Made by a program: the position numbers and the translations under genes
Assembly: GCA_031366605.1 (NCBI GenBank)
Contig: JANLOO010000009.1
Coordinates: forward strand, 1-11,123
Direction of reading: 5' to 3'
DNA length: 11,123 nucleotides
From: CALMEC01 sp031366605
Lineage (GTDB): Bacteria; Actinomycetota; Thermoleophilia; Miltoncostaeales; Miltoncostaeaceae
Part shown: piece after piece, positions 4,239 through 11,076 of the stretch
Numbering within the stretch: the first letter of the stretch is position 1
Layout of the letters: the number at the start of each line of letters is the position of its first letter
Notes under the pieces: generated by a model
Told to the model about the DNA's origin: nothing
Databases searched by the model: none
The model's input: only the letters and a program-made list of their open reading frames with translations

Positions 4239-5527
4239 CTGCATCATCCCGGACCCTCCGATGTGCCGCGCTCGCAGCCGTCGCCCTGCTCATCGCCGCC
4301 GCACCCGCGGTTGGGGCGCGGCAGGCCACCCCACCCGCGCGACTCGCGTCGGCGCTGGCGGAGTGGACCGCCAAGAACTCCGAGACAAGCGTCGCGGTGT
4401 GGCGCCTCGACGCCGGTGAGCCCGTCGAGGTACTGAACTACAAGGCGACCACCCCGCGACGGCCGGCCTCGACGATGAAGCTGGTGACGGCGACATCCGC
4501 GCTCCTCGCGCTGTCACCGAACTTCCAGTTCGAGACACGGCTCTATACAGGGGCCGCAGCAGCCCAGTACGGCGGCGTGCTGACGGGACCGCTCTACCTC
4601 AAGGGCTACGGTGATCCGATGCTGGCCAGCCCCGCATACGCGCGCCGGTTTCTGGGCGGGGTCGGGGGGGCGATCGGCAAAATCGTCCGCCCGCTGCGCG
4701 ACGCCGGGGTGCAGACGATCAACGGACCAATCGTCGTGGACGACACGTTCTTCGACACCCTGCGCAAGGTGCCGAATTGGCCGGCCCGCTACGCCACCGA
4801 GTGCCAGCCGCTCTCCGCGACAACCGTCAACCAGAGTTACCTGGGTGACGTGCGCAGGCGGTACGTCAAGAACCCTCCGGTGGCCTCAGGCGTCCGCCTG
4901 CGGCTCGCGATGCAGAGCGTCGGCATCCGCCAGCTCGGCAAGGTGGTCGCCGGCCCGGCGCCCAAGGAGGGGCGGCTGATCGCAACCGTCAAATCACCGC
5001 GACTCACGACGATCCTGGCCTTGATGCTTCCCGACAGCGACAACTTCCTGGCCGAGATGTTGACCAAGAACGTCGGCGCCTACGCTCGTGGCACCGGCAG
5101 CACGGCGGCGGGCACCGCTCAGGCCAAGACCCTGCTTGACGGCAAGAAGCTGCTCGATCCGGCGGATGTCATCGAAGACGGCTCCGGGCTCGGGCTGCAC
5201 AACCGGCTGACCGCCGCGAGCCTCGTGCGCGTCCTGTCCGCGGCCGACGCCGAGCCCGATTGGGGCACAGCCCTCATCGGCGCGCTCGCCACAGGCGGAC
5301 ACGGAACGCTGAAGCGACGGTTCACCGACGCCGGCCTGCGGACACGTGTCCACGCAAAGACCGGCTATATCAGCGGCACGTCTGCCCTGGCCGGCGTCGT
5401 CGACAGCACCGGAGGCACGCGCTACGCCTTCGCGATCATGATGAACCAGGGCTCGATCACAGGCGCCAAGGCCACGCAGGACAAGATCGTCGCACTCCTC
5501 GCGTCAGGCATCGCCGACAGCGTCTGA
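4232..5527 (+). CDS. dacB: D-alanyl-D-alanine carboxypeptidase/endopeptidase, PBP4 (peptidase S13) family
   Basis: This exported penicillin-binding protein cleaves peptide stems of peptidoglycan outside the membrane. All three active-site motifs are present, numbered from GTG 4232: S80-T-M-K83 with the nucleophile Ser, S269-D-N271, and K376-T-G378 in H-A-K-T-G-Y-I-S-G. The P-D-S-D-N-F-L-A-E-M-L and D-G-S-G-L-G-L-H-N-R-L-T segments are S13 signatures. The 431 residues begin with a Sec signal peptide: a short positive n-region, a hydrophobic stretch at about 11-27, and A-V-G-A as probable cleavage site near residue 29. A P-L-Y-L-K-G-Y-G-D-P-M-L segment is also family-typical. The start is uncertain: the frame is open to GTG 4196 and GTG 4208. 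I chose 4232 because it gives the most regular signal peptide, but GGAGGAG (4202-4208) does not fit any in-frame start. The gene converges on ligA, with 39 bases between stops and no clear terminator. Confidence 0.93.
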   Translation: MLTASSRTLRCAALAAVALLIAAAPAVGARQATPPARLASALAEWTAKNSETSVAVWRLDAGEPVEVLNYKATTPRRPASTMKLVTATSALLALSPNFQFETRLYTGAAAAQYGGVLTGPLYLKGYGDPMLASPAYARRFLGGVGGAIGKIVRPLRDAGVQTINGPIVVDDTFFDTLRKVPNWPARYATECQPLSATTVNQSYLGDVRRRYVKNPPVASGVRLRLAMQSVGIRQLGKVVAGPAPKEGRLIATVKSPRLTTILALMLPDSDNFLAEMLTKNVGAYARGTGSTAAGTAQAKTLLDGKKLLDPADVIEDGSGLGLHNRLTAASLVRVLSAADAEPDWGTALIGALATGGHGTLKRRFTDAGLRTRVHAKTGYISGTSALAGVVDSTGGTRYAFAIMMNQGSITGAKATQDKIVALLASGIADSV

Positions 5528-5566
5528 TCCCACGCTCGCCGCACCCGCCGACGGTGTCCAAGGGTT

Positions 5567-7612
5567 TCACAGCCCAGGCGCCGGGGCTCGCCCGTCCAGC
5601 ACCGCCAGGAACCCGGCTTCGTCCAGCACCGGGACGCCGAGCGACTCGGCTCTGGCCAGTTTGCCGCCTGGGTCGCGACCTGCGACGACCAAGCTTGTCT
5701 TCTTGCTCACCGAGTCGGTGGACTTGCCTCCTGCTGCAACGATCGCGCGTTTGACCTCGTCGCGCGAGAGCGCTTCGAGCCCGCCTGTCACGACCACCGT
5801 CATTCCGGTCAGGGGCCCGTCGGTCGGAGCGGCGATCATGTCCATACGCATCTCGAGGCCGGCCTCGACCAGACGCTCAAGCGTGATCCGGTTGCGCTCG
5901 ACCGCGAAGTGTTCGGCGATCGCGGCGGCGACCACCGGGCCGACGCCTTCCGCGACCGCCAGATCCTCCGGGCTCGCGCTGAGCAGCGCGTCGACGGTCG
6001 GCGCGATCTGCGCGATGGCGAGCGCGGTCACATCGCCCACGTGGCGGATGCCCAGGCCGATCAGCACGCGTGGCCACGATTGGGTTTTTGATGCCGCGAT
6101 CGCCCGCACCAGGTTGGTCGCCGCGATCTCACCGAAGCCTTCGCGACCGGCCAGGTCCTCGACGCGTAACTGGTAGATGTCGGCGATGTCGCGGACCAAA
6201 CCGTCGTCAAAGAGCTTGAACAGCGTCTTCTCGCCGAGGCCCTCGATGTCCATGGCGCCGCGCGACGCAAAGTGGATCATCGTCTGCAGGATCTGCGCCG
6301 GGCACGCACGATTGGGACAGCGGATGACCACCTCGCCCTGACCCTGGGTCAGAGCGGTGTCGCACACCGGGCATCGCGCCGGCATCACGAACGGGCGCTC
6401 CGTGCCGGTGCGCTCCTGGACGAGCGGCGCGACGACCTGTGGGATCACATCACCGGCCCGCTGCACCACGACACGGTCGCCGATGCGCAGGTCCTTGCGG
6501 GCGATGTCCTCGTGGTTGTGCAGCGTCGCCTGCCGCACGGTCACACCACCGACGAACACCGGGTCGAGCACCGCGAACGGAATGAGCGCGCCGGTACGGC
6601 CGACGTTGACCATGATGTCGCGCAGCGTCGTGGTCGCGGTCGTCGGCGGGAACTTGTATGCGACGGCCCAGCGCGGCGCGCGTCCCACGGCACCCAGGCG
6701 TCGTTGCAGTTCGAACGAGTCGATCTTGACGACGGCGCCATCGATGTCGTAGTCGACTTCACCGCGCCGCGCCTCCCACCGCATGCACGCATCCTGCGCA
6801 GCCTCGAGCGTCGGCTCGACCGTGATCTGCGGGTTGACGCGAAACCCAACCGACCGCAACCACTCCAGCGTGGCCTGCTGCCCGTCGACGTCGAGCCCTT
6901 CGCGGAACCCGAGCGCGTAACACCAGATGCTGAGTGGGCGCTCGGCGGTCATGCGGGGGTCGAGTTGGCGCAGGCTGCCGGCAGCCGCATTGCGTGGGTT
7001 TGCGAACGTCGGCTGGCCTGCGGCGGCACGAGTGGCGTTGAATTCTGCAAACGCCGCGAGCGGCAGGTAGACCTCTCCCCGCACCTCGACCAGCGGCGGC
7101 GGTGCCTGCCCCGGGGGCATCCGCAACGCCAAGGGCACCGCCCCGATCGTCCGCAGGTTGTGCGTCACGTCCTCGCCGACGACGCCGTCCCCCCGGGTCG
7201 CACCGCGCACCAGCCGACCGTGTTCGTAGGTCATTGACACGGCCAAGCCGTCGATCTTGGGCTCGACCACGAACTGCACCCGCCGGTCCGCCAGGCCCTC
7301 CTGCTCGATCACCGTGCGCGCCCGGCGATACCACGCGACCAACTCTTCGGGCCCCCGGGCATTGCCCAACGACAACATGGGCTCGCGGTGTGTGACCTCG
7401 GCAAACCCGCGCGCCGGCGCGGCTCCGACCCGCTGCGTCGGAGAGTTCGGATCGAGCAGGCCTGGGTGCGCGGTCTCGATCGACTCGAGCTCTCGCATCC
7501 ACCGGTCGTACTGCCCGTCGTCCACCGTCGGCTGATCGCGGACGTAGTAGTCGTGGTTCGCCTCGCGGATCAGGGCGCGCAGAGCCGCGGCGCGTTCGGC
7601 GGGGACGCTCAC
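5567..7612 (-). CDS. ligA: NAD-dependent DNA ligase
   Basis: This 681-residue, full-length bacterial ligase joins nicks during replication and repair using NAD. Domains in order: Ia with Y-Y-V-R-D-Q-P-T-V-D-D-G-Q-Y-D at 22-36; the nucleotidyltransferase with the AMP-accepting K119 in E-P-K-I-D-G, R139-G-D-G, E178 in R-G-E, K296 in A-V-V-K-I-D and K320; an OB-fold with G-R-T-G-A-L-I-P-F-A at 338-347; a four-cysteine zinc finger at C414, C417, C432 and C437; helix-hairpin-helix repeats at about 455-585; and a C-terminal BRCT domain at about 598-675 with V-T-G-G-L and S-V-S-K-K-T-S. Every catalytic residue I checked is present. The GTG start at 7612 forms a GTGA overlap with the HAD gene's stop, and GGGAGG touches the start, so translation is probably coupled. 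It is the last gene of the surE-HAD-ligA unit. Confidence 0.98.
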   Translation of the reverse strand: MSVPAERAAALRALIREANHDYYVRDQPTVDDGQYDRWMRELESIETAHPGLLDPNSPTQRVGAAPARGFAEVTHREPMLSLGNARGPEELVAWYRRARTVIEQEGLADRRVQFVVEPKIDGLAVSMTYEHGRLVRGATRGDGVVGEDVTHNLRTIGAVPLALRMPPGQAPPPLVEVRGEVYLPLAAFAEFNATRAAAGQPTFANPRNAAAGSLRQLDPRMTAERPLSIWCYALGFREGLDVDGQQATLEWLRSVGFRVNPQITVEPTLEAAQDACMRWEARRGEVDYDIDGAVVKIDSFELQRRLGAVGRAPRWAVAYKFPPTTATTTLRDIMVNVGRTGALIPFAVLDPVFVGGVTVRQATLHNHEDIARKDLRIGDRVVVQRAGDVIPQVVAPLVQERTGTERPFVMPARCPVCDTALTQGQGEVVIRCPNRACPAQILQTMIHFASRGAMDIEGLGEKTLFKLFDDGLVRDIADIYQLRVEDLAGREGFGEIAATNLVRAIAASKTQSWPRVLIGLGIRHVGDVTALAIAQIAPTVDALLSASPEDLAVAEGVGPVVAAAIAEHFAVERNRITLERLVEAGLEMRMDMIAAPTDGPLTGMTVVVTGGLEALSRDEVKRAIVAAGGKSTDSVSKKTSLVVAGRDPGGKLARAESLGVPVLDEAGFLAVLDGRAPAPGL

Positions 7613-8262
7613 CCTCCCAGCAGCACGGCCGTCAGCTCATCGATCGTGTCGACGATCGCATCAGGTGCCTGCTCCACGAGCACCTCGCGCGCGAAGAACC
7701 CCCATGTCACACCGATCGCCGCGACGCCGGCGGCCTGGGCCGCCTGGATGTCAAACGGTGCGTCCCCGACATAACAGGTCCGGGAAGGATCGGCTCCCAG
7801 CCGCTCGATCGCCAGGTGGATTGGCGCAGGATCGGGCTTGTGCTGCTCGGTGTGTTCGGCTGCGACCACAACGGCGAAATGATGGCGCAGCGGTAGGACG
7901 GCAAACGCCAGGTCGACGGTCGGCCCGGACTTGGAGGTGATGACGCCGAGCGTTCGTCCCGCGGTGGTCAGCTTGGTCAACAGCCGGTCAATGCCGTTGT
8001 AGGCGCGGAGCATCTCGTCCGTGTGTGAGTGGTTCCACGTCCGGTAGACGCGTAACAACTCGTCGGCGTGCTCGACGGAGAACTCACGCATTTGGTTGAT
8101 CAATGGTCGACCCACCAACGCCACCAGGGTCTCGTCCGGCAGTTCTTTGCGCAGCACGGTGCGCACCGCGTGTCGATGGGACTCGCGGATCAGCGCGACC
8201 GAATCGATGACAGTCCCGTCCAGGTCGAACAGGATCGGGTCGTAGCCTGTGACGTCGCTCAT
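7609..8262 (-). CDS. HAD-superfamily phosphatase, Gph/PpaX-like
   Basis: This 217-residue HAD hydrolase has all four catalytic motifs: D13-L-D15-G-T (nucleophile and acid/base), T109 in G-V-I-T-S-K-S, K142 in H-K-P-D-P, and G-D167-A-P-F-D171 binding magnesium. A helical cap lies between motifs I and II (about 22-90), as in subclass I enzymes such as phosphoglycolate phosphatase (Gph) and the pyrophosphatase PpaX. Motif IV, Y-V-G-D-A-P-F-D-I-Q-A-A-Q-A-A-G, is very close to that group. The substrate cannot be decided between 2-phosphoglycolate (from 3'-phosphoglycolate DNA ends), pyrophosphate and a nucleotide. Co-transcription with ligA would suit a DNA-repair by-product but is only suggestive. 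The ATG at 8262 overlaps the surE stop as ATGA and the end overlaps ligA as GTGA; no separate ribosome site is visible. Confidence 0.9.
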   Translation of the reverse strand: MSDVTGYDPILFDLDGTVIDSVALIRESHRHAVRTVLRKELPDETLVALVGRPLINQMREFSVEHADELLRVYRTWNHSHTDEMLRAYNGIDRLLTKLTTAGRTLGVITSKSGPTVDLAFAVLPLRHHFAVVVAAEHTEQHKPDPAPIHLAIERLGADPSRTCYVGDAPFDIQAAQAAGVAAIGVTWGFFAREVLVEQAPDAIVDTIDELTAVLLGG

Positions 8263-9074
8263 TCGGCCAGTTGCTGTTCCGCGAGGAGTTCGTTGAGCGC
8301 CAAGCGCTCCAGATGCTCCATGCCGCCGATGTCGGTCAGGTCGAAGTGCAGGGGCGTCACCGAGATCGCACCGGCTTCGATGGCGGCGAAGTCCGATCCG
8401 GCCTCGGGATGGTGCCCGGGGTTGTCGCCATAGATGCGGTAGCGCTTGCGGGTGCCCTCACCGCCCTCCATCAACTCCAAACGGTCATCGTAGATCCGGC
8501 GGCCCAGCCGTGTCACCAACGCGCCGTTGACCTCGGGGGGCGTCAAGCCCGGTGCGTTGACGTTGAGCAACACCTGCCGCGGAAACTGCTCCCGCATCGC
8601 AATCGGCACAAGCGCGGCGACAAACGCGGCGACTGCGCGGAAGTCATACGCCGCGTTGCCCGTGTCCCAGTGCTCGCGGTTGGTCGACTGTTGCGACACG
8701 GCAATGGCCGGCCAGCCGAGCAGCACACCCTCCAACGCCGCGGCGACGGTGCCCGAGTACGTGACGTCGTCGCCCAGGTTGAGGCCGTGGTTGATGCCGC
8801 TGACGATGATGTCCGGCGTGCTGCCAAGCAGGCCGAGCACGGCGAACCGCACGCAGTCGACGGGGGTCCCGTCGGTCGCGTACCCGGTGCTGCCGTCCGG
8901 AAACTGGACCTCGTCGACCTCAAGCGGGCGACGGATCGTGATGCTGCGCGCCATCGCGCTGCGGTTGCCATCCGGGGCGATGACGCTGACGTCCCCCAAC
9001 GGGTCGAGCGCTTGTTTGAGGGCGAAGAGCCCTGGGGACTCGATCCCATCGTCGTTCGTGACAAAGATGTGCAT
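8259..9074 (-). CDS. surE: 5'/3'-nucleotidase SurE
   Basis: This 271-residue stationary-phase survival protein dephosphorylates nucleoside 5'- and 3'-monophosphates, and in some species polyphosphate. The metal site is visible: N7-D8-D9-G in MHIFVTNDDGIESPGL, S39 in A-P-D-G-N-R-S-A-M, and N95 in V-S-G-I-N-H-G-L-N-L-G-D-D. The following Y-S-G-T-V-A-A-A-L-E-G and L-N-V-N-A-P segments are also diagnostic, and the length is normal. The frame continues upstream to 9125, but those residues are Arg-rich and precede the conserved MHIF start, so I chose ATG 9074. No strong ribosome site is seen; TATACT 14 bases upstream of the start could be a -10 box. The stop overlaps the HAD gene start. It is the first gene of the surE-HAD-ligA unit. 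Confidence 0.97.
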   Translation of the reverse strand: MHIFVTNDDGIESPGLFALKQALDPLGDVSVIAPDGNRSAMARSITIRRPLEVDEVQFPDGSTGYATDGTPVDCVRFAVLGLLGSTPDIIVSGINHGLNLGDDVTYSGTVAAALEGVLLGWPAIAVSQQSTNREHWDTGNAAYDFRAVAAFVAALVPIAMREQFPRQVLLNVNAPGLTPPEVNGALVTRLGRRIYDDRLELMEGGEGTRKRYRIYGDNPGHHPEAGSDFAAIEAGAISVTPLHFDLTDIGGMEHLERLALNELLAEQQLAE

Positions 9075-9087
9075 TGGCGCACCCACA

Positions 9088-9093
9088 AGTATA
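9088..9093 (-). promoter_or_regulatory. Candidate -10 box of surE
   Basis: The minus strand reads TATACT, four of six positions as in the consensus and with the key T, A and final T. It would start a transcript with a very short leader before ATG 9074. No recognisable -35 lies at the expected distance; the tandem repeats begin about 8 bases further upstream. Confidence 0.35.
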
Positions 9094-9100
9094 GGGATCC

Positions 9101-9181
9101 TCATACGCCGCCTCCGACACGGCACTTGGGCGGCCTATGAGCCACCCTCCGGGTACCTCAAACATCATCGGCGGCCTGGAT
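9101..9181 (-). repeat. Intergenic repeat, tandem copy 1 (81 bases)
   Basis: First of two head-to-tail units between the zinc-ribbon gene and surE. Its core, 9138-9160, is a hairpin. On the minus strand TGAG and CTCA form the base, then T-G and A-T pairs and three C-G pairs close a GGA loop, with a single G/G mismatch inside the stem. Long blocks are identical to copy 2, including the core apart from one loop base. Confidence 0.85.
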
Positions 9182-9261
9182 TCATACGCCGCCCTCACCA
9201 CGGCACCTGGGCGGCCCATGAGCCACCCTACGGGTACCTCAAACACCGATGGCGGCTGGAT
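9182..9261 (-). repeat. Intergenic repeat, tandem copy 2 (80 bases)
   Basis: Second unit, directly adjacent to copy 1 and matching it over its whole length with scattered substitutions. The hairpin core is at 9219-9241 and differs from copy 1 only in the loop. The minus-strand start, ATCCAGCCGCC, is shared with the cluster at 10395-10483. Confidence 0.85.
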
Positions 9262-9275
9262 TCGCCCCTGGTCGC

Positions 9276-9590
9276 TCAGTTGGCCAGCGTGGCCAGTTGA
9301 GCCTGGGCGGCGGCGTCGGCGACGAACACCCACCACGCGTAGAAGCCGTCGCGCTGGTCAGAGGTGACCGCGATCCCCGACTCGGGCGGCAGGTCGAAGA
9401 GGGCGCGCGTCAATGCCTCGGAATCGCCTTCGATGCCGAAGGCGGTGAGCGCCGCTTGCGCCGCGCCGTTCGGGCGTTCGGTGCCCCCGAGGTAGCGGGC
9501 GCCACACCCGGGGCAGTTGCCTGGCGTCGGCGGATCGCCTTCGCTGACGAGCACCCCACACAGCGGGCAATCCAACCGGACCCCGGGCAT
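9276..9590 (-). CDS. Zinc-ribbon protein of unknown function
   Basis: This 104-residue protein opens with a four-cysteine zinc ribbon: C8-P-L-C11 and C26-P-G-C29, separated by 14 residues. After a short G/P/N linker comes an alpha-beta region, about 38-104, with an A-A-L-T-A-F-G-I helix, an E-A-L-T-R-A-L-F-D-L-P-P segment, a G-I-A-V-T-S-D-Q-R-D strand and a F-Y-A-W-W-V-F-V-A-D-A strand. I do not recognise that part. There is no signal peptide or membrane segment, so it is probably cytosolic. The ATG at 9590 lies 4 bases beyond the stop of the membrane-protein gene, with no ribosome site of its own, so the two are almost certainly co-expressed. Composition matches the neighbours. Confidence 0.72.
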   Translation of the reverse strand: MPGVRLDCPLCGVLVSEGDPPTPGNCPGCGARYLGGTERPNGAAQAALTAFGIEGDSEALTRALFDLPPESGIAVTSDQRDGFYAWWVFVADAAAQAQLATLAN

Positions 9591-9594
9591 GAGG

Positions 9595-10344
9595 TCAGAG
9601 GACGATCGGGAGCACGATCGAGAGCACGGCCACGCTCAGGCTCACCAGGATTCCAAGCGGTACGCCGCGTGAGCCCAGCAGACGCCATCCCGCAAAATGG
9701 GCGAGCGCACCGCCGACACCGGCAACGACGATCAGCGCGACCTGCCACGGGCCGAACATCTCGCGGGAGAACGCAACGCCGGCAAGGACCGCCGTCAACA
9801 TCGCCGCGAGCGAGATCGACTCGACCGCCTCACCATGGCCACGCCTGAGTTCGATCGTCTCCATCACGAGCCACACGCCGACGAGCAAGTCCCAGACGGC
9901 CAGCACGATGCGCGTGAAGCTACGCTGACCATCGGTCTGAAACCAGCTCGCAACGAGCACCGCGCCCACGGCCAGAGCGGCGATGGCGAGAATGGCGACC
10001 GCCGGCCACAGGACCTCGAGGGCGCCCTGTTGCCGGCTGTCCAGGCGACCGGGCGGCGGGATCTCCTCGATGTGATGCGGACGGAACCGTCCGCCGGCGA
10101 TGTAGCGCCGCCAGACGAGAACGACGATCCCGAATATCACGACGCCGATGCCGATACCCATCAGCAACGACGTCCACGCCGCCCCGCGCGGCGAACGTCC
10201 ACCGATGCGCAGCACGTTGTACGCGATGACCCACCCGACCAGGACCGAGGTCACGAACCACGACAACATCCGCGACGCGGGGGGCGAGGTGGTCGATTGC
10301 GTGGTGGGAGGGATCCCTCCGGGGAGCGGGGTTTGCGTCGTCAT
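9595..10344 (-). CDS. Multi-spanning membrane protein of unknown function
   Basis: This 249-residue protein starts with a Thr/Pro-rich cytosolic-type tail (residues 1-25). Hydrophobic segments follow at about 27-47, 58-78, 110-131, 142-160, 176-194, 202-220 and 228-247, so six or seven helices are likely. A charged, Pro-rich loop with R-R-Y-I-A-G-G-R-F-R-P-H-H-I-E-E lies at about 79-100, and an E-T-I-E-L-R-R-G-H-G-E-A-V-E segment at about 161-174. No transporter, enzyme or secretion motif is recognisable. The start ATG at 10344 has no strong ribosome site. It runs into the zinc-ribbon gene with a 4-base gap, suggesting a two-gene unit. Third-position GC is as high as in its neighbours, supporting a real gene. 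Confidence 0.72.
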   Translation of the reverse strand: MTTQTPLPGGIPPTTQSTTSPPASRMLSWFVTSVLVGWVIAYNVLRIGGRSPRGAAWTSLLMGIGIGVVIFGIVVLVWRRYIAGGRFRPHHIEEIPPPGRLDSRQQGALEVLWPAVAILAIAALAVGAVLVASWFQTDGQRSFTRIVLAVWDLLVGVWLVMETIELRRGHGEAVESISLAAMLTAVLAGVAFSREMFGPWQVALIVVAGVGGALAHFAGWRLLGSRGVPLGILVSLSVAVLSIVLPIVL

Positions 10345-10394
10345 GACCGCTGCATCTTGCCAGCCTGAGCCCCATGGCCGCCGTCACGCGGGTA

Positions 10395-10440
10395 AATCCA
10401 GCCGCCGAAGACGTTTGAGACACCAGGAGGGTGACTCATC
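10395..10440 (+). repeat. Intergenic repeat, copy 3
   Basis: On the plus strand this copy begins AATCCAGCCGCC, as copy 2 does on the minus strand, and has the same hairpin core at 10416-10438: TGAG and CTCA, an A/A mismatch, then CACC with GGTG around the loop AGGAG. It is therefore inverted relative to copies 1 and 2. The T-G pair of those copies is C-G here, so pairing is kept while sequence changes. Confidence 0.7.
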
Positions 10441-10483
10441 ATTCAGCCGCCATCAGCGTGTGAGACGCCCGAAGGGCGGCGGA
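10441..10483 (+). repeat. Intergenic repeat, copy 4 (shorter)
   Basis: This copy starts 45 bases after copy 3 with the same CAGCCGCC block (10444-10451). Its core hairpin is CGCCC-GAA-GGGCG at 10466-10478; the outer TGAG is kept at 10461-10464 but its CTCA partner is lost. Relative to copies 1 and 2, an A-T stem pair is G-C here. It ends 14 bases from the rdgB stop. Confidence 0.6.
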
Positions 10484-10497
10484 GAGTCGCTCCGCTG

Positions 10498-11073
10498 TCA
10501 CGGAGCCACAACAGCTGCGAAGCGGCGCACGGCGCGTCCGCGATGGGATATGACGCCCTTCTCGCGTCCACTCATCTCGGCCATCGTCCGGCCGGCGGGG
10601 TCGTCCATCGGCGCGAACACGGGGTCATAGCCGAACCCGCGATCCCCACGGGGCGCGTGTGTGATGACGCCGGGGCAGCTGCCCGCGGCCACGTAGACAG
10701 TGCCGTCGCCGCCAAGGCCGACCAACACGGTCGCAAAGCACGCCCGTCTGTCATGGATGCCGTCGAGTTCCTCAAGCAGCCGGCGGCAGTTGTCCTCGTA
10801 GGTCGCATTGGGTCCGGCATACCGCGACGAAAACACGCCTGGACGCCCGCCGATGCCGTGGACAAAGAGCCCTGAGTCGTCTGCGACCACGATCGTGTCG
10901 GGGTCTGCCGTGCGCCGAAGCTCGGCGGCTTTGAGCCACGCGTTTTGCATCAGCGTGCTGCCGGTCTCGTCGACGTCGAAATCCGGCGGCGCGCCTTGGA
11001 CGTCCGCCCCGCTGAGGAGTTCGGAGAGTTCGCGGATCTTGTCCGCGTTGCCCGTCGCGAGCGTGACCTTCAC
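10498..11073 (-). CDS. rdgB: XTP/dITP diphosphatase (RdgB/HAM1 family)
   Basis: This 191-residue house-cleaning pyrophosphatase converts dITP, XTP and ITP to monophosphates, keeping deaminated purines out of DNA and RNA. Family signatures run in order: L-A-T-G-N-A-D-K-I-R-E-L at 5-16 (nucleotide contact), E-T-G-S-T-L-M-Q-N-A-W-L-K-A at 36-49, V-V-A-D-D-S-G-L at 62-69 with the catalytic Asp pair, G-G-R-P-G-V-F-S-S-R-Y-A-G at 74-86, R-G-D-R-G-F-G-Y-D-P-V-F at about 142-153, and S-H-R-G-R-A at about 176-181. Length is normal. The GTG at 11073 is the only possible start because an in-frame stop lies just upstream. GAGGAGG at 11085-11091 is 11 bases away, a little far. Downstream are the repeat copies 3 and 4, then the membrane-protein gene. 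Confidence 0.97.
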   Translation of the reverse strand: MKVTLATGNADKIRELSELLSGADVQGAPPDFDVDETGSTLMQNAWLKAAELRRTADPDTIVVADDSGLFVHGIGGRPGVFSSRYAGPNATYEDNCRRLLEELDGIHDRRACFATVLVGLGGDGTVYVAAGSCPGVITHAPRGDRGFGYDPVFAPMDDPAGRTMAEMSGREKGVISHRGRAVRRFAAVVAP

Positions 11074-11076
11074 CGT

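Noticed and set aside
5528..5566. Bidirectional terminator between dacB and ligA
   Set aside because: Only a 4-bp CACC/GGTG pairing is visible and there is no T-tract.
9101..9261. CRISPR array
   Set aside because: Only two 81-base units in direct contact, with no short repeats and unique spacers and no cas genes.
8920..9336. Minus-strand frame in which the tandem repeats read as 27-residue protein repeats (F-E-V-P-G-G-W-L-I-G-R-P)
   Set aside because: It overlaps conserved surE codons in another frame, has no ribosome site, and the same frame in copy 3 has a stop (TGA for the Trp codon). The conservation follows the DNA hairpin rather than codons.
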